Source: Cyathus striatus (lineage: Eukaryota; Basidiomycota; Agaricomycetes; Agaricales; Nidulariaceae). Taken from it: a DNA stretch of 64,000 bases. A program made the translations under genes and the position numbers. Every line of letters starts with the position of its first letter. Position 1 is the first letter of the stretch. The notes below the pieces were generated by a model. It saw only the letters and a list, made by a program, of their open reading frames with translations. It did no database searches and was not told where the DNA came from. Positions 47,936 to 58,691 of the stretch are shown here, one piece after another. The DNA lies in the NCBI GenBank assembly GCA_025738555.1, contig JAOVFP010000001.1:4216001-4280000 (forward strand). Direction: 5' to 3'.

Positions 47936-48164
47936 TGTAAGGTGGCACCTTACCTATCGCGCTTATGTCATTTCATTTATATATATTTGTTTACCTACGA
48001 ACTGTTTGGCAATGCCATTGAGCGTTGCCACGTATAAAATTACCCGTAATTACATTCTGTACGCGACTTTTAACTACTCGCACTCTCGTAGACACCATAA
48101 TACTTGGTTTGGTTTACGTGGCGCATGAGTAAGCATAAGTACCATAGAGGACGACACCTCTACA
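47936..48164 (+). repeat. 5' LTR of element B
   Basis: 229 bp from TGTAAGGTGG to ACACCTCTACA. It differs from the 3' LTR at seven positions (47943, 47975, 48013, 48064, 48117, 48125, 48144), every one a CpG in one copy and TpG or CpA in the other. Confidence 0.95.
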
Positions 48165-48372
48165 CTTTTTTAAACCTACAAAGGTTTTGCGACTCTACGA
48201 GAACCACGCGAACGAGCACGTGGCGTGCGATAGCGTGGAACGGAACCCCACGCGTCATAAAAAACTTTCATATCAAGGCCAAAAAACACCGCACTGTCCC
48301 CAATGAGGCAATTCCCATCAACTACCACCTTCCAAACTCGTCACGAAGCATAGCCTTCGCACACATATAGAC

Positions 48373-49119
48373 ATGTCCTCCCCTCCCAATTCATCCCGTC
48401 GACAACTACCCCCCCACTTGAACAGTGGGCCGTTAGGCCCACCCGCCGGGGGACCCAGCCCTCCCGTTGCCCCCACACCTGTACAAGGAAAGGGGCCAGA
48501 GGCACAATCCCCAATACAAAATCTTGAACAAACAGTGGCCACGGTCGCCGCAAGCGAATACCAACAAGGGGACAACGGCCCCTTGCATGTCAGTGAACTT
48601 GAACCACCAAGCAACACAATTAGAGCAGCGCAAGCAACAGCGCCGCCACAACAACCCACAAATGAAACGCAAGCACTGGCGACGATGCCACGTCACCAAC
48701 CACAGGTAAGAAACAAGGACAATGAGTCCGACGGCGAATCAGTCGACATGGACAAACTGCAGGTGGCCCTGCAGGAAAGAGTTGCCGCTTTCCACGCGCT
48801 GAACAACGACATATCGACTAAGCGTATGGAACAACTAGTGAACAAATCCGTGGACAGAGTTAGGACAATGGCCTCATCCCCTAACGTAGACCAGAACGAC
48901 GAAAGGTTCCTTGACGCCGTAATAATCTACCTGAACAGCCTAGTGCAGGTGTACCGCAATGCAAAAAAGAATAAGACGGGATCGCGCGCGAGCACCCCTA
49001 TGTCTCAGGTATCACTAGATCCACGGCAGGTCATCGCACCGTGGAATATCAAGCGCGAAAGCACGGTCAGGGCGTCACTGCCCGTGACCCCAATATCGAA
49101 TCAGCAATTGCGCAAATAA
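48373..49119 (+). CDS. element B gag N-terminal frame
   Basis: 248 codons starting ATGTCCTCCCC, 208 bp after the 5' LTR. Pro/Gln-rich N-terminus followed by a helical region (ALQERVAAFHALNNDIS, FLDAVIIYLNSLVQVY). It ends at 49119 in a frame one base ahead of the following capsid frame, which opens at about 49020. A -1 shift within the roughly 100-bp overlap would join them. No classic slippery heptamer is obvious, so a decay indel is as likely as programmed frameshifting. Confidence 0.65.
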   Translation: MSSPPNSSRRQLPPHLNSGPLGPPAGGPSPPVAPTPVQGKGPEAQSPIQNLEQTVATVAASEYQQGDNGPLHVSELEPPSNTIRAAQATAPPQQPTNETQALATMPRHQPQVRNKDNESDGESVDMDKLQVALQERVAAFHALNNDISTKRMEQLVNKSVDRVRTMASSPNVDQNDERFLDAVIIYLNSLVQVYRNAKKNKTGSRASTPMSQVSLDPRQVIAPWNIKRESTVRASLPVTPISNQQLRK

Positions 49120-51563
49120 GTGGCCCTCGTCTCCCGAAGGAGGAAGACGAGCAATACCGCATGCGCACATCGACTCAACAGCAGTTTAGGACGGTGTCGG
49201 GTGGATTCCACCCTCAACAACTAGCATCTGAACCCAGCTCGTTCCACCCGGTGGCTTCATCACCGGTACAGAACCCGCAGCTCCATGGGACGAGCTTTGT
49301 CCCAGAACAAGTAACTACACGCCGCCCAAGGGTGTCACGCGAGGGACGTATCCCTAGGGCACAGGACAAAGACGAACACGTAGCACTGCAACGCATGCGT
49401 GAAAGAGACCTGAGGGAATACGGTGGATCGGAGATCGACGATCAACGCATACGATTCGACTGTGGCACCATCGTCGAACTCGACGCCAGGGAACGCGAGC
49501 GAGCAGTATTCGAGCACACGCGTGATGAGGTACACGCACCAGCCCTGGACAACCACCACCGCAGACCCTCGGTGGCCTTCGCAGATGAACACCAACGAAT
49601 AGGGGAGATAATCTCCCCCTCCCAGTACTCTCAACAATCCGGAGAACCGATGGAGGAACATCTCCATGCAGATCCAATTCAAGGACAGACCCTACGATAC
49701 GACAGTAGAGGAATATCAATCCCCCCACAACGAACCCCAATCTGGGGAAGGCAGTTCTCACTGCCCCCCCAGGTCAATCTCCCATCGGTCAGACCGGGTG
49801 TAGTTGACGCCCAGGATAACCGTACACATATCATGCATGAGAAGATACGCACGATAATCAACAAATACCTAGCCGTACGACTTAAACTCCCAGAAGGGTG
49901 CCGTGCCCCAAGGGGCGAAAACAAAGTAATAGTACGCTTCTCGGGAATTAAAGCACTATACCACACATTCGAGCAATGGCTGCTCGACCTGTGTGTCCAC
50001 ATGCGGACTCAACAGCTAGGGGGAAACGAACGGGAACAGGAGAGGGTGCTTCTCCTCCTGGATTACCTTGAAGGTGAAGCGGTTAAGTGGTACAGACGTC
50101 ACGTCATTAGTCCCGCTAGCGCCAAATCTGTATGGACCTTCGAGGAAGTAATCATAGGGCTCTACGATCGATTCGTAGAAGAAGCTATGAACCAGCACGG
50201 GCAAGACGCTTTCTACAGCGTTAGATACCGTTCAGTGGCGGGGCTGCAGGGTCTTCACGACACCATGACCGATCATGCTCAGAGCATGCCTACTCCACTG
50301 GACGACTACTTGTTCACACAGGCATTTATCAACGCTATGCCTGAAGATATGAGGAGAAAACTCATCGAGGATATGCTCCTCACCCCGGAAGTAAATACGG
50401 CAGATGACTTCCTAGCGGTAGGAAGAACCGTGGAAAGAGGGAAGCGCAACTACATCAATACGGAGCGCTACCTCGACAATCACGTCCGCCCACTGGTCAC
50501 TCGACCAGCGACGGAACAATCATTGCGTCCCAGAGGACCCCCGCCGAATGCACCACACCGAAATGGAGGGCTGAGACCAGCCCTCCAACAAGCTCAAGCC
50601 AACCAGGCCACATGGAGACGCCCCGGGGCCGCCCCAGCACAGCCCAATCAAGACTACACCGCCTTCGCCAAGCAGGGTACACCCAAAGTCGAGCAGAAAG
50701 GATCACCGCACCCGGCTCAACCACGTGCGGTAGAAACATGCTTCAACTGCGGGAAAACAGGGCACTTCAAAAAGGACTGCCCTAGAGCACCGCGTGACCA
50801 GATACGCGCCGCACACTCTGTAATTGAAGGGGAACAAGAGGAGGATAAGGAAGGACCCCCCACCGAGGCACGGGAGCCGCAAAGTGCCCCCCAAGGAGAC
50901 TTGCAGGAGGACGACAAAGCCTCCACGTTCGAATTTGACGTGGAAGAAAATCCCTACAGCGAGTACGACACGGGTTCGGACTACGAGAGGGGTTACCCCG
51001 ATTCAATCAGGGCTGCGACAATTGTTGCAAAACAACACCAAAAAAAAGAACCCATGGAAATAATCACCGTCCGTAGGGTAGTAGTCAAGTCTACCAAGCA
51101 GACAATCGACCGTCCAAAGATCCCACTTGAAGAAAAAGAATGCCTAGCATCCTACGTCACCATGGGAGAGGTCAAAGCCTGGACACTATGGGATTCTGGA
51201 AGCACAACAACGGGGATCACCCCGTCGTATGCAGAAATAGCCAAGATCCCTGTGAGCCGACTATCGAAGGAATACATCCTTCAACTAGGAACAGTAGGAA
51301 GCCGATCCATGGTCAAATACGGCACATACTTAACACCACAACTCCCAGGGCTGAGCAAGCCCATCTACGCCGACGTAGCCAATTTCGACCACTACGACAT
51401 GATCATTGGCACGCCAACCATGCATGCTAACGACGTCATACTCGACTTCAAGCACAATGAGGTCATCGTTAATGGGGAACGAATCCCAGCTGTGCGGGTC
51501 CAGCTTAAGGACACCGACGGACGCCTCCGCCGATACCGTGCAGTAGATAAAAAGGAGAAATGA
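49020..51563 (+). CDS. element B capsid, zinc knuckle and aspartic protease
   Basis: About 840 residues with no clear ATG start at the 5' end. A retrotransposon capsid region (YHTFEQWLLDLCVHMRTQQL, LDYLEGEAVKWYRRHV) is followed by the CCHC knuckle CFNCGKTGHFKKDCP. An acidic stretch then precedes a protease with the active site LWDSGSTTTG and the late YDMIIGTPTM. It ends at a TGA (51561-51563) beyond which the same frame stays open into pol. Confidence 0.88.
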   Translation, partial: STAGHRTVEYQARKHGQGVTARDPNIESAIAQISGPRLPKEEDEQYRMRTSTQQQFRTVSGGFHPQQLASEPSSFHPVASSPVQNPQLHGTSFVPEQVTTRRPRVSREGRIPRAQDKDEHVALQRMRERDLREYGGSEIDDQRIRFDCGTIVELDARERERAVFEHTRDEVHAPALDNHHRRPSVAFADEHQRIGEIISPSQYSQQSGEPMEEHLHADPIQGQTLRYDSRGISIPPQRTPIWGRQFSLPPQVNLPSVRPGVVDAQDNRTHIMHEKIRTIINKYLAVRLKLPEGCRAPRGENKVIVRFSGIKALYHTFEQWLLDLCVHMRTQQLGGNEREQERVLLLLDYLEGEAVKWYRRHVISPASAKSVWTFEEVIIGLYDRFVEEAMNQHGQDAFYSVRYRSVAGLQGLHDTMTDHAQSMPTPLDDYLFTQAFINAMPEDMRRKLIEDMLLTPEVNTADDFLAVGRTVERGKRNYINTERYLDNHVRPLVTRPATEQSLRPRGPPPNAPHRNGGLRPALQQAQANQATWRRPGAAPAQPNQDYTAFAKQGTPKVEQKGSPHPAQPRAVETCFNCGKTGHFKKDCPRAPRDQIRAAHSVIEGEQEEDKEGPPTEAREPQSAPQGDLQEDDKASTFEFDVEENPYSEYDTGSDYERGYPDSIRAATIVAKQHQKKEPMEIITVRRVVVKSTKQTIDRPKIPLEEKECLASYVTMGEVKAWTLWDSGSTTTGITPSYAEIAKIPVSRLSKEYILQLGTVGSRSMVKYGTYLTPQLPGLSKPIYADVANFDHYDMIIGTPTMHANDVILDFKHNEVIVNGERIPAVRVQLKDTDGRLRRYRAVDKKEK

Positions 51564-54500
51564 CTCCGAAGGGGGAGATTACCTCCCTCTATAGAAGACG
51601 TGCCTGATAACGAGGGGATTGGAGCACTACGACCACTGCCCAAAGACAACCCCTCCCTTCTAATGACCGACCAAGAACTTCGTGAATACACGAAACCCAT
51701 GCCCAAAACCGAAGAATACACCTCGCCACCAGCGGTACCAGGAGTACCAGCATCAAGCTCATTGTACGTAGAACCCGACGTACAATACTGCCAACCAACG
51801 TCATCCCGCGTACTGGTGGAAGACCTAGTGACCACAGACGACGGCGACGCAAAGTGCCCACAACAATGCACGTTGATCGATAACCCTACCCCTAACCCGT
51901 CGTGGGGATGGATGACAGACCCACGCATGCCACCAGAATGGAACATGATGGTGGCGGATATGTACCCGTCAAACTGGGCTGCACAATCCCCGAGGAGTGA
52001 CTTCTTCGGGAAAGCCCAACTCGACGACATCTCGGAACGCATGACATTTCACGCCCCCCCAGGATCCAAAGAACGGGTGACAAAGCTCACCCTATGCGAA
52101 ATACCAGAATACGAACGCTCCTTGGCAGCGCTGAAGCGTCAGTTCGACCCACCCCCAGCCAGAAGAGCAAACAGCTCCCCAAGAATCAACAAGGGAAAAG
52201 GGAAGGAAACATCCCTCACAGATGACGACATCCCAAGGCTACGCGAGAGCTGGTTTAGCTCCTACGATGATATCTTAAACGGCACACCAGATCATCTACC
52301 TCCATTTCGTGAGGTTAACCATGAGATCAACCTCATCGACGAAAGTAAACGCTATAAGTATCACATGCCCAGATGCCCAAACTCCCTACGGGAAGAATTC
52401 TATGACAAACTCAACCGATACGAAAATGCGGGGTGGTGGGAAGCTCGCTCCGTCACCCAAGCTGCACCTCTTCTCTGCTTGGCAAAAAAGGATAAGCGCC
52501 TGCGTACGGTTATAGACGCACGCCAACGAAATGACAACACGATCAAGGACGTCACGCCCTTGCCAGACCAAGAAGTGATTCGCGAAGACGTCGCGAGGGG
52601 GAAATATAGATCAAAAATCGATCTCACAGATGCATACGAACAAGTACGCATTCGACCGGAAGACGTGGGCAAAACAGCGTTCGCTACGATTAGCGGGACA
52701 TATGTCAGCCACATTATGCAACAGGGCGACTGTAACGCTCCAGCTACATTTCAATGGCTGATGACAGCTGTTTTCCGCGATGCCATAGGACGATTTATGC
52801 ACGCCTACATTGATGACATATTCGTGTACTCGGACACTCTCGAGGAACACGAGGAACACCTGAAAATAGTATTCGAGAGGCTACGAGCCAACGAACTCTA
52901 TGTAAAAAAAGCCAAATGTGAACTGTATGCGGAAAGCATTGACTGCCTTGGACATATTATCGACAATGAGGGAATACACCCCGACGAAGACAAACTTAGC
53001 CGTATCAGGGACTGGAGGAACCCCCGCAACTATAACGATATCCAAAAATTTGTGGGACTCGTCAACTACGTGGGGCATTTCCTGCCCGACGTGTCCGCAT
53101 ACACGAGCCCGTTACTAGCCATGACACAGAACGGAGCACCATTCTTATGGCGCCCCCTTCACCAGCGATGCTTTGACATGATCAAACAAACATGCTGCAA
53201 GACACCCATACTGAGGCCAATTGATCCGCGCACCAATGAGCCGATATGGCTCATTTGTGATGCATCGAAAACAGGAGTAGGGGCCATGTATGGCCAAGGC
53301 CCCTCCTGGGACAAATGCCACCCCGCGGGGTTTATGTCCAAGAAATTCACGGCGGCGCAACAAAACTACGCCGTCTACGAACTCGAAACACTTGCGATCC
53401 TCGAGGCATTGATCAAATGGGAAGACAAGCTCATGGGTTATGACCTACACATTATAACAGACCACAAAGCTCTCGAGTTCTTCAAGACACAAGGTAATCT
53501 ATCCAATCGCCAACGGCGATGGATGGACTACATGTCCAGGTTCGACTTCGACATTACCTATGTCAAAGGAGAATACAACAAAGTGGCAGATTGCCTATCC
53601 CGCTACTACGAAAGTGATACTAATGAAGACGTCCACGGATTAGAGGACTACGTGCGAGCGGACGCACGCATCGATCCCATGGGGGAAGATCTCCCCTCTG
53701 CACGGTACCAAGAGCTCCACGACCACGTCGTCGAACTACGAGCACTACGTGCAATGGAAATGCGGCGTAGCAGGCGCCTCCAGGAACAGCAGGAACGACG
53801 AGAAATAGAAGCCCAGGAGATGCAAGAGGCGGCCTCTAGGATACAAGGAGGGCTGAGTACAACACCCACCAGTACTGCCCATACCAAGAATGCGGACTCG
53901 ATCACGCTTGCAGACATCCTTTTCCACAAAGCTCTGGCCGCCACGCCGCCCACCGCGACTGATGAGACATTCACACAGCGCATCAAAGACGGGTACGCAG
54001 ACGACAGACTGTTCCGCATCATACTAGATACGCTGGAAGCGTACCCACGCTTTCCTATTCGTGACGGCGTCATCTACGCCCTCAACCTCGCCAAGGAAGA
54101 AGTTGTATGTGTGCCACGCAACCGGGAGCTGATTACCACGATCATCGACCAAGCGCATCACACCCTTGGTCACTTCGGCGACCAGCGCACGGCGGAATAC
54201 ATTCGCCGCTGGTACTGGTGGCCACAAATCGCAAAGGACGTCCGGGAATTCTGCCGGACATGTGAAGCATGCCAACAAGCTAAGACGTCCAATCAGAAAC
54301 CCACGGGCAAACTACATCCATTACCCGTGCCGATGAAACCTTGGGACTCCATAGGTATGGATTTCATTGGACCCTTCCCAGAAACCAAAGGTAGCAACTA
54401 CCTATGGGTCATTGTTTGCCGCATGACAAGCATGGCACACCTTATCCCCGTACACACCTCCATGACGGCAACGGACTTGTCATGGATATACCGCAGGGAG

Positions 54501-55451
54501 ATCGTACGACTACACGGCCTCCCTAGCACAATCGTCAGCGACAGGGACCCGAAATTCACGTCCTGATGGTGGAGGGAACTCCATCGTCTGCTGGGGGCTA
54601 AGCTCCTCATGTCAACGTCCTTCCACCCACAGACTGACGGCCAAACCGAACGAATGAACCGTAGCGCAGGACAGATCTTCCGCACTATGGTCCGCCCTGA
54701 CCAGAAAGACTGGGTCGAAAAAATCGATCTCGCTGAGTTTGCCATCAACGCCAGCGTGTCCAGCACGACCGGATACGCGCCCTTCGAACTCAATGGGGGA
54801 TACCTCCCATCCATGCTCAAAGAGATACGGAGCGACGGTGCCACCCACAGGGGAGTGCGCGCATACGCAGACCAAGCATTGGCCAACCTGGCTGAAGCTC
54901 ATGACGCCATCATCGCACACTGTGTATTCCAGACGGACTACACCAACAAGAAGCGTGGTGATGAGCCCCACATAGGAGAAGGATCCCTCGTCTATCTATC
55001 CACGGAAAACTTGAACCTCCCCAAGGGTAGGGCACGTAAACTCTGCCCCAAATTCATCGGTCCCTACAGGGTTGTCAAAGCCAACCCCGCCACCTCCACA
55101 TATACTCTAGAACTACCACCGGCCCTCGTGGCACGCCGCATCCACCCGTCATTTCACGTAAAACTTTTGCGACCATACAACACGTCGAACGACGCGTTGT
55201 TTCCTAACCGTTCGAAACCAGAACCGTATGATTTCGGCTCTGATTCATCCACCGAGTGGTTCGTCGAGGAAATCCTCGGCCACCGCTGGATCAACCCGAA
55301 AACCCTCGAATACGAGGTACGGTGGTCCCTAGGTGATACCACCTGGGAACCCCACTGCAAATGCAAAGATCTTGCAGCACTCGACCGTTATCTTGAGTTG
55401 CAGGGCGTGCGTCGTCACACCCAGCTGGCCAAGAAACTGGTGACCGCGTGA
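51564..55451 (+). pseudogene. element B pol: RT, RNase H, integrase, chromodomain (one in-frame TGA)
   Basis: One frame, the same as the upstream capsid-protease frame, interrupted only by a TGA at 54564-54566 in the integrase core. RT: KIDLTDAYEQVRIRPED and the YIDD box (HAYIDDIFVYSD). RNase H: ICDASKTGVGAMYG and ITDHKALEFF. Integrase: HHCC zinc site HTLGHFG..CRTCEACQ, then GMDFIGPF, SDRDPKF and TDGQTERMNR (D, D and E). C-terminus: a chromodomain with EWFVEEILGHRW and YEVRWSLGDTTWEPH. The TGA sits where related elements have an Arg-type codon and fits a CGA to TGA change. Confidence 0.92.
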
Positions 55452-55627
55452 CTAGCGGGTGCAATCACTGGCGTGACGTTGGGTCAAAGGCCTTTGCCAA
55501 ACAACACTATATACGCACCCACAAAAACATACACGTCAATTATTAAATTTTTCTGTCTCCCTATTCCTACCAACCCTCCCCAACGCGACCCCCTCTCACC
55601 CGTATCACCTCACCATCACCAGCAACC

Positions 55628-57236
55628 ATGTCGAACGCACGCCAAGACCCGCCACCCCCCTCCCCTGCAAGCTCCAACGCGGGCAGTGCCAACCGCCCAC
55701 CTCATCCCCCTCCTCAACCGCCCGCAAACGCATGGCCCGAGAACACACGCACGGGTCCTAGCGGGGGGGGGGTGGGACGTACCGCCTCATTACCCCCAGC
55801 CGAATATTATCAACCCCAGGAACCCCTACGTGCCGTACCCCAACATGCCGTCGATGTATGGTGGTGGATATCCACCGCCATACAACGGCCACTACAACCC
55901 ACAACCGACACCGCATGGTGCATGGGGCCCGGGATGGGCCCCACAGACCACCCAACAAATGGCACCCTACGGCATACCACGGCCGCAGGAAGCCATGGAA
56001 ATCGACGATTCCCATCCACAGCCGGAACCTGCTAACGACACTACGACGGAACAATCACAACAGCAGGAGAAGAAAAAGGATAAGGGAAAAAGACGCGCGA
56101 CATCCCGCGAGCTGAGAGAGCTCAACGACGAAGACAGGAGAGAGAGGAGGCGAGAACTCAACCGCCTCCTCCGAGATCTGGACCGAGAGGGTGCAACCCT
56201 CGAGGACGACGACGATATGACGGACGGGGTATGATTCATGGTAATGACCCTGCTCTGTCGGATCGACGAGCTGAACGAAGAAGTAGATCAGCTCCGTCGA
56301 CACAACTCGAAGTTGGAAGAATGGGCCTCCAACGTAGAAGAACGGAACGACGCCCTGGAGAACGAGGCGAAACGCCTCAGATCAAAAAGACCTGCAAGCC
56401 GTGAAGGAAGGCGTGAGCGGGATACCCGCCCACCTCCTAGAAGATACGACCCCGAAGAAAGAACGGGGCCACCAGAGATGGGGCGACTTAACTACAGGGA
56501 CGACTCATACCTACCCCCACCTCCTATGCAAAGGGTAACAAGAAGCCTCCCAACACGGCGAAATCAGAGGGCACCATCACATGCCTCAAGTAGTGGAGCA
56601 ACTACCTCCAACACGGCATCATCGTCCCAACACATGGAGAGGACGAACACAATCCCCCACGCCACAGGAAGTGGAACTGCCACTTCCAACACGGCGTCAA
56701 CGCCCCGACGCGCAGAAGGGCCGAGCACAGGCCCTTCAATGCAACAAAGCGGATCACAAGGAACCCGCCTTATCGTACCAGGGCCGATCAAACCCCCAAG
56801 AATAAAGAGGAAGGACCCAGCCCTCCTTGACTACACCGAGCCGACCTTGCAAGACGACGAATCTGACCCGGATAGCCCGCCTCTATCCCCCGACCTCGAT
56901 GGACTGTCAGAACGACAAAAAGTCCAAGAGAAAAGGAGGTACGAGGTCGAAAAGCAACGATTTGACGACAAAAAGAAAAAGCGGGAATTGGGAACGAGGG
57001 CAATCCCAGGGCGTATACCCGACGCCCTAGGAATTGTAGAGCCAAGGAGGGGATGGATCGAACGAGACAACTGGTTCTCAGGAATGTTCGGTCCGTCCAT
57101 ATACGTATCACGAAGGTCGAACCGCGCCTTCGCTGGAAGGACGGCTGAAGAAGCTTCACGCATCGAGCTCAGAGGTTCGCAGGTGTACCAACCACGATCG
57201 GCGTTGTATAACGTCGCACCAAGGGGTTCCCCATGA
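55628..57236 (+). CDS. element B accessory ORF 1: proline-rich, coiled-coil protein (broken)
   Basis: Starts at ATG 55628 (ACCATGTCG), 176 bp after pol. The N-terminal Pro-rich part changes frame at a run of ten G (55763-55772). The next frame gives a Pro/Tyr-rich segment (YVPYPNMPSMYGGGYPPPYN) and a charged helix (EKKKDKGKRRATSRELREL). A lone TGA at 56232-56234 follows. The same frame then continues with a strong coiled coil (IDELNEEVDQLRRHNSKLEE), Ser/Thr/Asn-rich repeats and a C-terminal region with RRGWIERDNWFSGMFGPSIY. I recognise no family and see no signal peptide or TM segment. It lies where some retroelements carry env or other extra genes. Confidence 0.7.
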
Positions 57237-58623
57237 ACCCTCTACAAGTCGACATCCTGGCGGACATGGTCAATGACCCGCAATACAGCCAGGATGTGCG
57301 CTTCGAGGCCCATGAGCTCCTTAGCGTATTCAGGACCATGGCTGGTTGGGTCTTCCCTGAACACAGGGACCGTTCAATGCGCCATGTGTGGTCGAACCCG
57401 CGCTTTGCAGAGGGGATCCCCCCCCTTGACATTTCTTATAACCCCGGCCTCCCTCGGATCGAGAGGCCACAAACATCCTTCACGAGGAGGGCTTCCTCCT
57501 CTGCAACTGGTGGAGCAGGGCTGTTGATGCCCCCTCCTGAACACCAACTGATGGTAGATCTCTACTGCCAGTATATCTCGCATCATGGTCATCCCGGCAG
57601 CTCCAATCCTTTTGTAGGAATAGCTGTCAATTGGGCATTCCAAGTATGCCGTCGCAGCGTATTTGGGTATCTGTTGGGGAGGGCCATTGGGCCAACCGCA
57701 CGGGAAGCGAGAGTCGCTTTCCTCCGAGAATTCGCCTTCCTGGTGGCTCAGCCCAACAGGTATCGCGAAGAGATCGAGGCGTGGGACGCCTCCCACCCCA
57801 ACGTCCCCTTTACACCACAGCAGGGGCCCAACTTTATGAGTAGGCGATTCGACTGTCCTGCCACCTCAGCTCATAACGTCGGGATATCGGACGTCATCTC
57901 AACTCTTATCACAAACGGTGTACCTACCGCTTGGATTGACCACGCCTATCCCTATGGGCTAAACTACTTGGACGCCCATTTCACCAACTCGCCGTTGAGG
58001 AGGGAACTCTTCCTTAACATCGATGATCACAGACTAGACCGCCTGCAGCGCCATGGGGAGCCACGTGCCATAACTGAATGGTCCGGGTTCTGGTCCCCGT
58101 CTCCCAAGGATTTCGATCGCATCCACACCCTGATGCAAATCGACCAGACTCATAACAGGGTACCGGAGAGGGAGGGGAGATGGCTATCATACGCTGAGTT
58201 GTCTTCCTTCCTCTACCTTAGGGGACGCCCCCGGCATGACTTGGCCCTCATGCCGCCTACTACCGGGGCAGCCGCGGGCACCCAGGGGGTCCTCATCCCG
58301 GAGTCTAACGACTCCACTATGGACTTGGAAGAAAGCCCCGCGACGATCCCACTAGTGTCGCTACCCCCTCCCATGGTCACAGGCTCTGAAGGGTCTAACG
58401 ACCCCTCATCGTCGACCGAAACACATCATGGGGGTCTAACGACCCTCCGATACTAGACGAAAGGGCGGTCGAGGATGCCGGGTCTAACGACCCCCCATCC
58501 CTCGAGGGGGGTGATTCCACTGCACCCTCAGCCATGGAGGTCGATGACGGCGTAAGACATTACCGTCCCTTGACGCCCCAACCTCCGGCTCGCTCTTCCC
58601 CCCCCTCCAGACCTCCCTCGGCC
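57233..58623 (+). CDS. element B accessory ORF 2, unknown protein
   Basis: Its ATG (57233-57235) overlaps the TGA of accessory ORF 1 as ATGA. The open frame runs to 58456 (407 codons). Past a G run near 58430-58434 the reading frame of the protein appears to shift, and continues to a TAG at 58621-58623. That shift keeps a repeated peptide GSNDP in frame. The core is a globular, Trp- and Arg-rich domain: FVGIAVNWAFQVCRRSVFGY, ARVAFLREFAFLVAQPNRY and WSGFWSPSPKDFDRIHTLM. I do not recognise the family. No signal peptide or TM segment is seen. The coding-like composition and position suggest a retroelement-specific protein. Confidence 0.7.
58300..58493 (+). repeat. four TCTAACGAC hairpin repeats
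   Basis: Copies at 58300-58315, 58391-58404, 58432-58445 and 58480-58493. Each is an inverted repeat around TAAC: GGAGTC/GACTCC in the first, GGGTC/GACCC in the others. In the protein frame they encode repeated SND within ESNDS or GSNDP. Confidence 0.75.
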
Positions 58624-58680
58624 TAGGATCATCGCCGCATCACCTACCCCACCCGTGTAAGACCGTGTATACTCGGTCTC

Positions 58681-58691
58681 AAGGGGGGGTG
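58681..58691 (+). other. polypurine tract of element B
   Basis: AAGGGGGGG followed by TG immediately before the 3' LTR, the expected position for plus-strand priming. Confidence 0.7.

Noticed and set aside
48373..58456. Host origin for the ORFs inside element B
   Set aside because: All lie between matching LTRs with target duplication and follow gag-pol order in one orientation.
55628..58623. Accessory ORFs of element B as an envelope gene
   Set aside because: Neither protein shows a signal peptide, TM anchor or fusion-peptide-like segment; composition is charged and cytosolic-looking.
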